Below, piece by piece: positions 44,700 through 54,052 of a stretch of 64,000 nt of DNA (its first letter is position 1; every line of letters starts with the position of its first letter). The notes under the pieces were generated by a model. That model had not been told where the DNA came from. It saw nothing but the letters and a program-made list of their open reading frames with translations, and made no database searches. Location of the stretch: assembly GCF_014655715.1 (NCBI RefSeq), contig NZ_BNBM01000002.1, forward strand, positions 186,001-250,000. The letters run 5' to 3'. A program made the translations under genes and the position numbers. The stretch is from Streptomyces lanatus (GTDB taxonomy: Bacteria; Actinomycetota; Actinomycetes; Streptomycetales; Streptomycetaceae).

Positions 44700-46880
44700 A
44701 TGAGGGGACCGGGCTCGCCACAGAGCTGGTTCGTCGGCCGGTTGCAGCGATTGCGCACGTCCTCGGGGTCACCCACCCAGGCACAGCTGCTGGCCCACGA
44801 CGAGACCAAGGTCCTCACCCGGTCGTCCCTTTCGGACCTGCTGGCAGGCAAGTTCGCCAAGCCGCCCCCGTGGGAACGGGTCGCGGCCTATGCCACCGCG
44901 TGCGTCCGTGCCGCGCACGCCGGCCGGATCGACCTCTCCTGCGAGGAGGAACTCGCGCGGCTGCGGAGCGACCATGCCACGCTCACCGACCTGTTCGAGA
45001 CCGCCGTCCGGGAGAACCGCGCCCCGGCCCCGCGTCCGCGCAGCAACTCGCGGCCCGGTCCGGCGACCTACCGGCTGCCACCGCGCAACACCAACTTCAC
45101 CGGCCGCGACGCCACATTGCGGGAACTGCGCCAGCGCCTCACCTCGGCCGACGACGGCGCCATACAGGTCGTTCACGGGCTGGGTGGCGTCGGCAAGACG
45201 CAGCTCGCGGTCGAGTACGCCCATCTCCACCGGTCGGAATACCGGTTCATGGCGTTCGTGGACGCCGAGGATCCCGACCTGGTGGCGTCACAATTCGCGG
45301 CGCTCGCCAGGGAGTTGGGGCTGGCCGAGGTCAGCTCCGAACAGGTCGTCCCACTGGTCTACGGCGCCTTGCGGGACCACGGGCCCTGGCTGATCATCTT
45401 CGACAACGGGGAGAGACCCGGCCCGCTCGCGAACGCGCTGCCGTCGGGTGACCCGGGGAACGACGGTCACGTCATCGTCACCACCAGGTCGCGCGGCTGG
45501 TCGAGCAGAGCCGGCGTCATCGACCTGGAGGTGTTCACCAGACGGGAGGCGGTGGAGCTGCTGGCCCGGCGGGTGCGGGGCATGACCACCGACGCGGCGG
45601 ACCGGATCGCCGAGCACCTGGGGGACCTGCCGCTGGCGCTGGAGCAGGCGGCCGGGTACATGGACTACAACCAGACCGCGCCCGAGGACTATCTGGCTCT
45701 GCTGACGTCGCGACTGGAGGACATGATCGCGCTGGGCGAGCTGGTGGACCGGCCGACGGTGGTGGTCGCGACCCTGTGGCAGCTCAGTGTGCGAAGGCTG
45801 CGGACCGAGCGGCCGCAGGCGATGCGGCTGTTGGAGCTGTGCGCCCTGCTCGCACCGGAGCCGATCCCGCTGGACCTGTTCCGCGGCAGCCCGGAGACAC
45901 TGGTCACGGCCGCGGCCGACCCGGTGGTGTGGGACACGACGGTGGGTGCCCTGGCCGGCCTGGGGCTCGCGCGACGCGAAGCCTCCTCCCTGCTGCTGCA
46001 CCGGCTGGTGCAGGCCGCCATCCGCGCCGCGATGCCGGACGACGTACGCACCGACGCCCGGGTACGACTGTGCCGGGCGCTGCTCGCGGCCGTACCCCAC
46101 GACATCCACGGTGACCCGGACGCCCGCTCACGCTGGCAGGAACTGCTCCCGCACGCGCTCGCGGTGACCAAGGCCGAGCCGCCGCCCGCCGAATGCGCCG
46201 CGCAGACGGCGACACTGCTGAGGCTGGCCTCGGAGTTCCTTCTCTCGATCGGCGACCACACGGTGGCGTTGCCCCTGTGCGAGCGTGCCCTCGCGATCGA
46301 CGAGTCGCTCGAACAGCGGGACGCGGAAGTCGCCTTCGACCTGATCATGCTGGCGCAGATCCACCGGGACCGAGGCGCACCGGAGCGAGCCCGTCCGTTG
46401 GCGGAACGCGCGCTGACCCTGCACGAGTCCTGCCTGCCCTCGGACAGCCCCGCCATCGCCACGGACCTGGCCACCCTGGCCCGCATCCGACACGTCCTCG
46501 GCGATCACGAGGCCGCGGTGCCCCTGGCCGAGCGGGCGCTGCGGATCGACGAGGCGGCGTACGGACCGGACGACCCCTACGTCAGCTTCGACCTGATAGC
46601 CCTGGCGAGCGTCCACCTCGACCTGGACGACCACGCGACGGCCGTACCGCTGATCTCCCGGGCCCTGCGCATCCGCGAGGCGAGCTACGCGCCGGACCAC
46701 CTGTACATCGGATACGCCCTGCTGCTCAAGGCCCGAGCCGTACACGCGCTGAACGACCCGACCGCGGCGAGCCTCGCCCGCAGGGGCGCCCTGATCCTCA
46801 ACACCCGACTGGGCGGAACCCACCCGAAAACCGAGGCCGCCTTCGCACTGGCCAACCTTCTGCTGAGACGCGACGGCTGA
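44700..46880 (+). CDS. NB-ARC/TPR STAND-type NTPase
   Basis: A 726-residue protein. Residues 1-110 are helical and resemble the helix-turn-helix-like N-terminus of streptomycete XRE/NB-ARC proteins (FVGRLQRLRTSSGSPTQAQLLA, LSDLLAGKFAKPP). The NB-ARC domain follows with P-loop GLGGVGKTQLA (about 158-168), Walker B WLIIFDN, sensor VIVTTRSRGW and the GLPLA-like motif GDLPLALEQAAGYM. The C-terminal third has repeated TPR units with the consensus APLxERALxIDExxxxxDxxxAxDL. STAND NTPases of this shape act as ligand-gated switches in regulation or defence. No obvious effector domain is fused, so regulation through the N-terminal domain is more likely than killing. Confidence 0.83.
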   Translation: MRGPGSPQSWFVGRLQRLRTSSGSPTQAQLLAHDETKVLTRSSLSDLLAGKFAKPPPWERVAAYATACVRAAHAGRIDLSCEEELARLRSDHATLTDLFETAVRENRAPAPRPRSNSRPGPATYRLPPRNTNFTGRDATLRELRQRLTSADDGAIQVVHGLGGVGKTQLAVEYAHLHRSEYRFMAFVDAEDPDLVASQFAALARELGLAEVSSEQVVPLVYGALRDHGPWLIIFDNGERPGPLANALPSGDPGNDGHVIVTTRSRGWSSRAGVIDLEVFTRREAVELLARRVRGMTTDAADRIAEHLGDLPLALEQAAGYMDYNQTAPEDYLALLTSRLEDMIALGELVDRPTVVVATLWQLSVRRLRTERPQAMRLLELCALLAPEPIPLDLFRGSPETLVTAAADPVVWDTTVGALAGLGLARREASSLLLHRLVQAAIRAAMPDDVRTDARVRLCRALLAAVPHDIHGDPDARSRWQELLPHALAVTKAEPPPAECAAQTATLLRLASEFLLSIGDHTVALPLCERALAIDESLEQRDAEVAFDLIMLAQIHRDRGAPERARPLAERALTLHESCLPSDSPAIATDLATLARIRHVLGDHEAAVPLAERALRIDEAAYGPDDPYVSFDLIALASVHLDLDDHATAVPLISRALRIREASYAPDHLYIGYALLLKARAVHALNDPTAASLARRGALILNTRLGGTHPKTEAAFALANLLLRRDG

Positions 46881-47329
46881 TCCTGGCGGCCGGTCCGATC
46901 CCGCTTCGTTGGATCAGAGCGGATGTGACGGCTGGGCTGCGGTGCGCGCTGTCCTGTCACATTGAAGCTGTCGGATTCTCACTCGTTCTCCCTCGTAGGA
47001 GAGCCCGAGCCCAGCAGTTCCGTAGCCCGCTGCCTGCCAAATGCACTGCGACAGGATGCGCCCTGTCGCCGCTGTCGGGGAGGTACGGGCCCGGTCAAAG
47101 CCGGTCGAACCATCACTGTCGATGATGTGAATTACCGCCCGGGTGGGTGAGGCAGCGGCCAATCCTCGTACCGCAGGAGAGGGCGCTCGATACGAAGATC
47201 GCCGACCTGTCCGTGATCTTCGAGGGGAACCCCGCTCGTGTGTCTGCCCCGCGCCGTTGGCGCTACAGCCGCCCTTTTGATCGCTCCGGCTGCCGTGCAT
47301 CCAGCCCCCAGCGACGCAAGGGGACTCTC
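46881..47329. other. Intergenic stretch, 449 bp, no convincing gene
   Basis: No ORF here has both codon bias and a ribosome site. The only clear structure is a perfect 8-bp inverted repeat, GCGACAGG / CCTGTCGC, around a 6-base loop (47048-47069). It could be a terminator for the NB-ARC gene (no T-run follows) or an operator for the MMPL gene. TGTGAC and GTCACA arms also occur near 46923-46964. Confidence 0.5.
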
Positions 47330-49621
47330 ATGACGATCAGTTCCGCGCGCGATGACCGTGATGCTTGCAAGCCACAGGACGATCGTGCACCGGGGCCGGG
47401 CCGATCGGAGGCGGGCATGGGTGCCGGCAGAAGCGGACCGCTGTGCTGGCTGGCCTGTCGCAGTGTCAGGGCTCCGATGCGCACCGTGTGGGCGGCGGTG
47501 CTGTGCGCTGTGGCTGTGGTGTGTGTGACGGCGCTTGGCACCACGGCTGCCCTGTCGACGGGGGGATACAACTCCGTGGGAACGGAGTCCGCGCATGCTG
47601 ATGCGCTGTTGCGGAAGTTCGGTGGGGCTGATCCGGGACTGGTACTGCGGGTCCGGTCGGAGGGGTCGGTCGACTCGGCTCAGGCGCGTTCGGACGGGGC
47701 GGCGCTGGCACGGCGGGTTGCTGCTCAACCGGGAGTGGCCGCGGTGGAGTCGTACTGGCCGTCGCGTTCGCCCGCGCTGCGAGCGCGCGATGGACGGTCG
47801 GCGCTGATCGGTGTCGCGCTGAAGGGTGATGAGGCGGCGCAGGCGCGTGCCGCGTCACGGCTCGTGCCCCGGGTGACGGGTCGGCAGGGGGTGCTGCGGG
47901 TGTCGCCGGGCGGACGGGTCTGGGGTGGGATCCAGGCGGCCGAGCTGGGTGAACGGGACCTGGTGCGGGCGGAATTGGTGATCGCGCCGGTCGTCTTCGG
48001 GTGCCTGGTCCTCGCTTTCGGGTCGTTGCTTGCGGCGCTGTTTCCGCTGCTGGTGGGGGCATTGGCGGTGGCGGGGGCGTGGGCGTTCCTGCGCCTGCTG
48101 GGTGGTGTGATGGAGGTGTCGGCGATCTCGCTGAACATCGCGACCGCTCTGGGCTTCGGGCTGGCCGTGGACTATGCGTTGCTGGTGGTGACTCGCTTCC
48201 GTGAGGAAGGTGCGCGAGGGCTGGCGGTGCCGGATGCCGCGGTTGAGGCGGCCCGGACCGCGGGTCGCAGCGTGCTGGTGTCTGCCGGCGTGGTGGCACT
48301 GGCATTCTCCGCGCTGTGGGTGTTCCCGTTCCCGTGGCTGCGGTCGATGGCGGTGGCGGGGGTCGCGGTGGTGCTGTTGGCGGCGACGGCGAGCGTCGTC
48401 CTGCTGCCGGCGCTGCTGGCGATGCTGGGTTCCCGGATCGGGCACCGCCGGGCGGCGTCAAGTCCGGCGTGGCGGCGGCTCGCGCGGTGGGTGACCCGGG
48501 CGCCGTGGCCGTGGGCGGTCTGCTGCGCGGTGCTGATGGCCGCGCTGGTGTGGCCGTTCGGACAGGCCCAGTGGGGGTTCGCCGACGAGCGTGCGCTCCC
48601 CGCCGGTTCACAGGCCCGGGAGTTCACCGAACGCCTCCGCACCGATTTCCCTGCCCAACCCGACCGCGATCTCATCATCGTGCTGGCCCCGGTGCCCGAT
48701 GGCCGCAGCGTGGACGACTACGCGAGGCGCATCAGTGCGGTGCCCGGCGTCGTCCAGGTCACCGCCCCGACGGGCCGCTACCACGACCGCCATCGCACCG
48801 CAGTCGTCCAGGCGGTAGCGGATGGGGCGACGGCAGTGTGGCTGAAGGCATCGACGGGGCTGGATCCGCAGTCGACGGCGGCCGCACGCCTGGTGGAGCG
48901 GGTGCGGGAGCTGCGCGTGCCCGGACCGCACTGGGTGGGGGGTTCGCCCGCCCGGCACGTCGACGCGAAGACGGCTCTGGCCGATGGGGTGCCCTGGGCC
49001 GTACTGCTCATGGCGGCCACGACGCTCGCCGCGCTGCTGCTGTACACCAGGTCGGTACTGATTCCGCTGAAGGCCGTCGCGATGGCCGCGCTGAGCCTGA
49101 CGGCCAGCCTGGGCAGCGTGGTCTACATCTTCCAGGAGGGCCATCTACGGTGGCTGGTAGGCGAGTTCACGACCACGGGCTTCCTGGACATGACGATTCC
49201 GCCGTTGCTGTGTGCGATCGCGTTCGCGCTGTCGCTGGACTACGAGGTCTTTCTGCTGGCCCGGGTCAAGGAGCACTACGACGCCGGCGGGGATCACCGC
49301 GAGGCGATCATCGAGGGCATCGCCCGCACGGGCCGGCTCATCACCGTGGCCGCCGCGGTCTTCGCCATCAGCATGGCCGGACTGGCGAGTTCCGACATCA
49401 CGACACTGAAGATGATGGGCGTCGGACTGGGGGTGGCGGTCCTGATCGATGCCACGCTGGTGCGCGGCATCCTGGTGCCGGCCTTCATGCAGCTGACCGG
49501 GCGGGCCAACTGGTGGGCCCCGGCGTGGGTCAAACGACCTGCCCCGCGGGGAGCGAACGCCCCGCAGCACGGACAGGACATGGTCGCTGAGAGTTCCGCG
49601 GAGGCGTCTGCCGCTCACTGA
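47330..49621 (+). CDS. MMPL-family (RND-type) membrane transporter
   Basis: A 763-residue protein with twelve predicted helices in two repeats. Each repeat has a helix, a large outside domain, then a five-helix bundle. The motif GFGLAVDYALLVVTRFREE in repeat one and AFALSLDYEVFLLARVKEHY in repeat two contain the Asp-Tyr pair of the proton-relay site of MmpL3-like exporters. ATG 47330 follows AAGGGGA. MMPL proteins export lipids or lipid-like metabolites. Just before the sphingolipid-type cluster, it is a plausible exporter of that lipid, but no operon link is visible since the next gene is on the other strand. Confidence 0.88.
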   Translation: MTISSARDDRDACKPQDDRAPGPGRSEAGMGAGRSGPLCWLACRSVRAPMRTVWAAVLCAVAVVCVTALGTTAALSTGGYNSVGTESAHADALLRKFGGADPGLVLRVRSEGSVDSAQARSDGAALARRVAAQPGVAAVESYWPSRSPALRARDGRSALIGVALKGDEAAQARAASRLVPRVTGRQGVLRVSPGGRVWGGIQAAELGERDLVRAELVIAPVVFGCLVLAFGSLLAALFPLLVGALAVAGAWAFLRLLGGVMEVSAISLNIATALGFGLAVDYALLVVTRFREEGARGLAVPDAAVEAARTAGRSVLVSAGVVALAFSALWVFPFPWLRSMAVAGVAVVLLAATASVVLLPALLAMLGSRIGHRRAASSPAWRRLARWVTRAPWPWAVCCAVLMAALVWPFGQAQWGFADERALPAGSQAREFTERLRTDFPAQPDRDLIIVLAPVPDGRSVDDYARRISAVPGVVQVTAPTGRYHDRHRTAVVQAVADGATAVWLKASTGLDPQSTAAARLVERVRELRVPGPHWVGGSPARHVDAKTALADGVPWAVLLMAATTLAALLLYTRSVLIPLKAVAMAALSLTASLGSVVYIFQEGHLRWLVGEFTTTGFLDMTIPPLLCAIAFALSLDYEVFLLARVKEHYDAGGDHREAIIEGIARTGRLITVAAAVFAISMAGLASSDITTLKMMGVGLGVAVLIDATLVRGILVPAFMQLTGRANWWAPAWVKRPAPRGANAPQHGQDMVAESSAEASAAH

Positions 49622-49638
49622 ACTCCGCGGTGCTGCGG

Positions 49639-50574
49639 TCAGTTGCTGTCGCGGCGGGTGAGCCACTTGGCGAGGAAGACGGCCAGTGCGGCGGTGGCCA
49701 TCCCCGCGGCAGCGTCGAGGACGTAGTGGTAGCGGCAGTACACCACCGACACGGTGAGCAGCACGGTGGCCGCGATCATCAGCCGCTTCGCCGGGCGCGG
49801 TACGGGGGCGGCCCACACCGAGAGCGCCGCCGCCCAGGCGCCGGCGACATGAGAGGAGGGGAAGCAGGTGCCGGGCGGGTCGGCGCTCGCCATCAGTTGT
49901 GCCTGGAGGGGCTGGGCCAGGTAGCCCTGCAGGTGCTCAGGCATGAAGGCACCGTGCAGGGCTGCGATCGGGCCGACGAGGGGCAGCAGCATGAAGCCGA
50001 GACAGCACAGGTAGATCGCTACACACATCGCGAGGATGTAGCGCTTTGACGCCTCATGCATGCGGGTGGCGATGAAGTAGGCGGGCGGCAGGACGAAGTA
50101 CAGGTAGTAGGAGCTGTAGCTGAGGCTGAGGAGTTCATTGAGAGGACGGGAGGCCACAGCGCCCAGCAAGACGTTGGGATACGCACCAAGGAGTTGCTGT
50201 TCCCACGTCAGCATCACCTCGTCGAGCATGCGGCCGTGCAGAGCCAGGGACTGCGATCCGGCTACGGAAAACAGCAGCGGTCCACAGGCCAGCGGGTAGA
50301 GCGTGCGCAGCCACAGCAGGGCCGGTGAGGGAAAGCGAGATTGGGCGATGAAGCAGGCACCGACGAAAGCCGCCACAGCCGCGTACAGGCACACGAGCAG
50401 CAGTGCATCTGGCACGTTGTGGCGGCCGAGAACGACCGCCACCGCAGCGCAGGCCAGGTATCCCAGCGTGGCCTTCTCGGCCGGCTCCATCCGTGGGAGC
50501 GTGCGGCTGTCCGGCTGGGAGGGCGTGCCGGACGGTCCAGCGGGCCGGGCAAGTGCCGGGGCCGTCCTCCTCAT
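49639..50574 (-). CDS. PAP2-superfamily membrane phosphatase/phosphotransferase
   Basis: A 311-residue membrane protein with about eight helices. The C-terminal catalytic motifs are TCFPSSHVAGAW (PSxH) and YCRYHYVLDAAAG (HxxxD-type third motif), placing it in the PAP2 group that includes Aur1-like inositol-phosphorylceramide synthases as well as lipid phosphatases. A classical first KxxxxxxRP motif was not found, which favours the PAP2_3/Aur1-like branch. It starts within the stop of the hydroxylase gene (ATGA), so both act together. Beside ceramide-type genes, a head-group transferase is an attractive but unproven role. Confidence 0.78.
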   Translation of the reverse strand: MRRTAPALARPAGPSGTPSQPDSRTLPRMEPAEKATLGYLACAAVAVVLGRHNVPDALLLVCLYAAVAAFVGACFIAQSRFPSPALLWLRTLYPLACGPLLFSVAGSQSLALHGRMLDEVMLTWEQQLLGAYPNVLLGAVASRPLNELLSLSYSSYYLYFVLPPAYFIATRMHEASKRYILAMCVAIYLCCLGFMLLPLVGPIAALHGAFMPEHLQGYLAQPLQAQLMASADPPGTCFPSSHVAGAWAAALSVWAAPVPRPAKRLMIAATVLLTVSVVYCRYHYVLDAAAGMATAALAVFLAKWLTRRDSN

Positions 50575-51221
50575 GAGACCGGGGTGCCAGGAGAAGCGCA
50601 GCCGGGTTCGCTGCGCCCGGTGTGCGCGGTTCCGAAGATGTAGTCCCAGTAGGGGCAGCTGACACCGAATCCCCTGCTGTCATCCCGGAAATGGTGCTGC
50701 ATGTGGCGGCGTCGGAGAGCGCGGCCGAGGCGGGTGGTGGGCCGACGGTGGTGCAGATGGTGGTGCAGCGTGTCGTAGACGACGTAGCCGATCGCGAAGC
50801 CGGCGGTCGCCGCGCCCCCGCCCTGAGTTCCCAGAACGGCCTGGAAGGCCCAAGCTGCCGCCGCAGCGACAGGCAGGCTGACCACAGGAGGGAACACCAG
50901 CCGCCGGGCGTCGTTCGGATGGTCGTGGTGCACGCCGTGAATCATCCAGTGCAGGCGCTGCCCCCAGCGGCCGGGAGGGACGTGGTGGAAAGCGATCCGG
51001 TGAAGCCAGTACTCGCTGAGCGTCCACACCATGTAGCCCATAAGGATGAAAGCGCCTGCCCTCCAGCCGACCGCGACGATGCTGCCGACGGCCAGGATCA
51101 GTGCAATTGGCCCATAGAGCAGGACGGGTACCGCCGGGTGCGTCCGTGTCAGGCGATCCAGGCGAGCAGACCGGAACATCGCGGGCGAGGCGGACAGCTT
51201 CTCTGCACGGTCGAGGGCCAT
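50571..51221 (-). CDS. Fatty-acid hydroxylase/sterol-desaturase-family di-iron enzyme
   Basis: A 216-residue membrane protein with the full histidine set of the family: HRIAFHH, HGVHHDHP, HHHLHH and HMQHHF. These coordinate two irons for C-H hydroxylation or desaturation. Two helix pairs flank the His clusters. ATG 51221 is chosen for GGAAGGA at six bases. In eukaryotic sphingolipid synthesis, members of this superfamily hydroxylate the sphingoid base or the N-acyl chain. The position divergent from the serine-palmitoyltransferase-like gene suggests the same here. Confidence 0.85.
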   Translation of the reverse strand: MALDRAEKLSASPAMFRSARLDRLTRTHPAVPVLLYGPIALILAVGSIVAVGWRAGAFILMGYMVWTLSEYWLHRIAFHHVPPGRWGQRLHWMIHGVHHDHPNDARRLVFPPVVSLPVAAAAAWAFQAVLGTQGGGAATAGFAIGYVVYDTLHHHLHHRRPTTRLGRALRRRHMQHHFRDDSRGFGVSCPYWDYIFGTAHTGRSEPGCASPGTPVS

Positions 51222-51293
51222 GACATGTCCTTCCGAGTGACTGCGACGCAGGTGGCGAGATCGGCGGAAGCCCCCAACCACCCGTTGTAACTT

Positions 51294-51315
51294 AACGTAT
51301 TGGATCAGATACGTT
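51294..51315. promoter_or_regulatory. Perfect palindrome in the divergent sphingolipid promoter region
   Basis: AACGTAT (51294-51300) and ATACGTT (51309-51315) form a perfect 7-bp inverted repeat with an 8-bp spacer, in an unusually A/T-rich pocket between the two divergent operons. Size and form suit a TetR-type dimer. No regulator gene is adjacent. Confidence 0.55.
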
Positions 51316-51358
51316 GTGCGCTCATCCTGAAGTAATTGGTGTGACAGGCGGGTTGGCG

Positions 51359-52579
51359 ATGTCAGATGTGAGTGGAGCGGCCGCTACCTGGGCCGCCCTC
51401 AACCGGGCCCGGGAAACCGGCGGTTATCCGTTCTTCCGCCGGATCACCGGGCAGCCGGCGCCGGGAGAAGTCCTCGTCGAGGGCATGCGGGCGATCAACG
51501 CGGCCTCCGGTGACTATCTGAGCCTGGCGGCGGATCCACGGGTACGCGAGGCGGCGGCGGCTGCGGCGCGCGACCTGGGCGCCTCGTGCTCCGGCTCACC
51601 CGTGTTGATCGGCACCTGGTCGGTGCACGCGCAACTGGCGGAGGAACTGGCCGACTTCCTGCACCGGTCGGCGGTGCTGCTGGCCACCACGGGGTTCCAG
51701 GCCAATCTTGCCCTGGCCTGCCTCTTCAGCGAGGACCGTGCGGTCATCGCCGACCGGCACATCCATGCCTCTCTCGTCGATGCGTTGCGGCTCGGAGCCG
51801 CCAAGAACCGCCGGTTTAGGCACAACACGCCTCGCCACCTGGCGCGGCTGCTGGAGGAAGCGTCGGGACAGGGCCTGTCGCCGGTGGTCCTGACCGAGGG
51901 AGCGTTCTCGCTGGGCGGGGAGCTGGCCGTACTACCGGAGATCGCCGATCTCGCCGGACGTCATGGGGGGATGCTTATCGTCGACGGGGCTCACGACATC
52001 GGCATCCTGGGACCGTCGGGACGCGGAGCCGGTGAGCACCTCGGCTGCGAGCAGGACATCGACGTACTGTCCGGGACCTTCTCCAAGGCGTTCGGCGCCG
52101 GTGGCGGATTCATCGCCGGAAGCACCGAACTCATCGAGCACTGCCGCGCGTTCGGACAGGCCACCATCTACTCGGCGTCCATGCCGCCGCCGACCGCCGC
52201 AGCGGCGCTCACCGCGCTGCGAATCATCCGGGACGAGCCCGAACAGCGCGCCGTGCTGGCACGCCTGGCGGACCGTCTGCACGACGGACTGGCCGAGCTG
52301 GGATACGCCCGTCCCCACTGGGCCAGCCCTATCGTCACGCTCCCGGCCGGCGACGCCGACCAGTGCCTGCACACATGGCGGGCGATGCTGGAAGCCGGAG
52401 TGTTCACTGCGCCGTTCATGCCGCCGGCCGTCCCACCGGGCCAGTCTCTGCTGCGCCTGTCCGTCACCGCCGCCCACAGCGAAGCACACATCGACCACAT
52501 CCTGGAGGTCGTGGGCCAACTCCTGTCGGCCACCGACACCACTTGCGTGGCAGCGGACCCGATCCCGTGTCCCGCCTGA
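51359..52579 (+). CDS. spt: Serine-palmitoyltransferase-like alpha-oxoamine synthase
   Basis: A 406-residue PLP enzyme of the AONS/KBL/SPT family, which condense an amino acid with an acyl thioester and lose CO2. ADRHIHASLVDALRLG corresponds to the conserved His that stacks on PLP. VDGAHDIGILG matches the family Asp-x-Ala-His motif (with Gly for the usual Glu). SGTFSKAFGAGGGFIAG holds the PLP lysine. The next genes encode a ceramide-synthase-like acyltransferase, an acyl carrier protein and a ketosynthase, which points to serine plus acyl-ACP giving a 3-keto sphingoid base rather than biotin synthesis. Alternative: 8-amino-7-oxononanoate synthase for some other alpha-oxoamine product. Confidence 0.75.
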   Translation: MSDVSGAAATWAALNRARETGGYPFFRRITGQPAPGEVLVEGMRAINAASGDYLSLAADPRVREAAAAAARDLGASCSGSPVLIGTWSVHAQLAEELADFLHRSAVLLATTGFQANLALACLFSEDRAVIADRHIHASLVDALRLGAAKNRRFRHNTPRHLARLLEEASGQGLSPVVLTEGAFSLGGELAVLPEIADLAGRHGGMLIVDGAHDIGILGPSGRGAGEHLGCEQDIDVLSGTFSKAFGAGGGFIAGSTELIEHCRAFGQATIYSASMPPPTAAAALTALRIIRDEPEQRAVLARLADRLHDGLAELGYARPHWASPIVTLPAGDADQCLHTWRAMLEAGVFTAPFMPPAVPPGQSLLRLSVTAAHSEAHIDHILEVVGQLLSATDTTCVAADPIPCPA

Positions 52580-53796
52580 TGCGCGCTCCCCAGACCCCGC
52601 AAGGCGCTGCCGACATCGTGATGGTCCGCAGCCGCGCCGACATGGATGACTTCATCAGGCTGCCCTACCAGCTGTACCGGGCGCACCCGCACTGGGTCGC
52701 CCCGCTGGAAGTGGAACGGCGCCAGTTCCTCATCCCCCGCCGCAACCCCTACCTGCGCCAGAGCGACGTCGGCTACTTCCTGGCCCGCCGCGGCCGGGCG
52801 CCTGTGGGCCGAGTCGCGGCCATCATCGGCCCGGACGGACCAGCCAGCCAACGCCAAGGCTACGTGGGCTTCTTCGAGTGCACCGAAGACCCTGCCGTGG
52901 CGCGTGCCCTGTGGGAGCAGGCGGTGGCCTGGCTGCGGGAGCGGGACGTGCAGACCGTGACGGGCCCGATGAACCCGAACATGCACCACGAGTGCGGACT
53001 GCTCGTCGACGGCTTCGGCGACGCCCCCCGCATCGGCATGCCCTACAACCCTCCCTACTACGCCGACCTGTTCGTCGCGGGCGGCTTCACCCCGGTCAAG
53101 GACCTGCTGTCATGGCGGCTGTCCCCGACCAGCCGCAAGGTCAGGCAGTTGACCGGCTTCGCCGACATGCTGAAACTCAAACACGGCCTGACGGTGCGGC
53201 TGGCGGACTGGCGCTGTTTCCGTAGCGAGTCCGATCTCGTGCGGGAGCTGTATCACGCGTGCTGGCAGGACAACTGGGGCTTCGCGCCGGCGACCGACGC
53301 GGAGTTCACCTACCTGGCTCGCCAGGTCCGGCTGCTCGCCCCCACGGGCGTCCGCATCGTCGAGCACGAGGGAACACCGGTCGGCTTCAGCATCCTGCTG
53401 CCCGATTTCAACCAGGCCCTCGCGCCCGCTCGTGGACGCCTGACCCGCTACGGCTGGCCGGTCGGAGCCTGGCGCGTGTGGCGGGGCCGACGCGCCATCA
53501 CCCGCGGCCGCCTGATGGCCCTCGGTGTCCCCGAGGACAACCGTGTCAAAGGAGCCGCGCTCGCCCTGCTCAGCGACGCCCTGGACATGGCCCGAAAGCA
53601 CAGCTGGAACGAGGTCGACGTGTCCTGGGTCCTGGAGGACAACCAGGCCGCCAACAAGCCGCTGGCCGCCGCCGGCGCCACGATCCACAAACGCCACCGC
53701 CTGTACGCGCGCTGTGTGCGCCACAGCGAGCCGTGCTCATGCCTCGCCGCCCATGCCCACCCCGCCCTGGAGGCCACCCATGCCGCTTACGTATGA
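52579..53796 (+). CDS. Bacterial ceramide-synthase-like (bCerS) GNAT-fold acyltransferase
   Basis: A 405-residue protein. Blocks such as FIRLPYQLYRAHPHWVAPL, RNPYLRQSDVGYFLARR, VTGPMNPNMHHECGLLVDGF and MPYNPPYYADLFVAGGF match the family first mis-annotated as dATP pyrophosphohydrolase or N-acetyltransferase and later shown in Caulobacter to be the bacterial ceramide synthase. It N-acylates a sphingoid amine. The ATG overlaps the spt stop as TGATG; a GTG four codons earlier is also possible. Its 3' end overlaps the ACP gene. Function is from family resemblance plus context. Confidence 0.75.
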   Translation: MRAPQTPQGAADIVMVRSRADMDDFIRLPYQLYRAHPHWVAPLEVERRQFLIPRRNPYLRQSDVGYFLARRGRAPVGRVAAIIGPDGPASQRQGYVGFFECTEDPAVARALWEQAVAWLRERDVQTVTGPMNPNMHHECGLLVDGFGDAPRIGMPYNPPYYADLFVAGGFTPVKDLLSWRLSPTSRKVRQLTGFADMLKLKHGLTVRLADWRCFRSESDLVRELYHACWQDNWGFAPATDAEFTYLARQVRLLAPTGVRIVEHEGTPVGFSILLPDFNQALAPARGRLTRYGWPVGAWRVWRGRRAITRGRLMALGVPEDNRVKGAALALLSDALDMARKHSWNEVDVSWVLEDNQAANKPLAAAGATIHKRHRLYARCVRHSEPCSCLAAHAHPALEATHAAYV

Positions 53797-54052
53797 CAAC
53801 GTCGTCTCGATCCTCGCCGAAATCACTGGAATGGACGAGGACGAAATCACCCCGCAGACCACCCTGCTGGACGTAGAAATGGACTCCCTGCTCCTGGCCG
53901 AATTCGACGTCATTCTCGCCGAGCGCCACGGAGTCGACCTGGCGGCCGGCCTGGACCTCACGCCCGAGACCACGATCGCCGACTTCGTACATGCAGTGGC
54001 CGAGCAGTCCTCCGGCGCTGAGGCTGCTCCGTCCGTCATGGGTGCGCTGTGA
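53780..54052 (+). CDS. Acyl carrier protein
   Basis: A 90-residue acyl carrier protein with an acidic helix-rich fold and the phosphopantetheine site in VEMDSLLLAEFD (DSL serine). GGAGG lies six bases before its ATG, inside the acyltransferase gene. The dedicated ACP beside an SPT-like enzyme suggests the acyl donor is an acyl-ACP, as described for several bacterial SPT loci. A Ser/Ala-rich tail follows the domain. Confidence 0.9.
   Translation: MPLTYDNVVSILAEITGMDEDEITPQTTLLDVEMDSLLLAEFDVILAERHGVDLAAGLDLTPETTIADFVHAVAEQSSGAEAAPSVMGAL

Noticed and set aside
47147..47329. An upstream extension of the MMPL ORF starting at 47147
   Set aside because: The extension has poor codon bias and no hydrophobic or signal pattern, while ATG 47330 has a good ribosome site.
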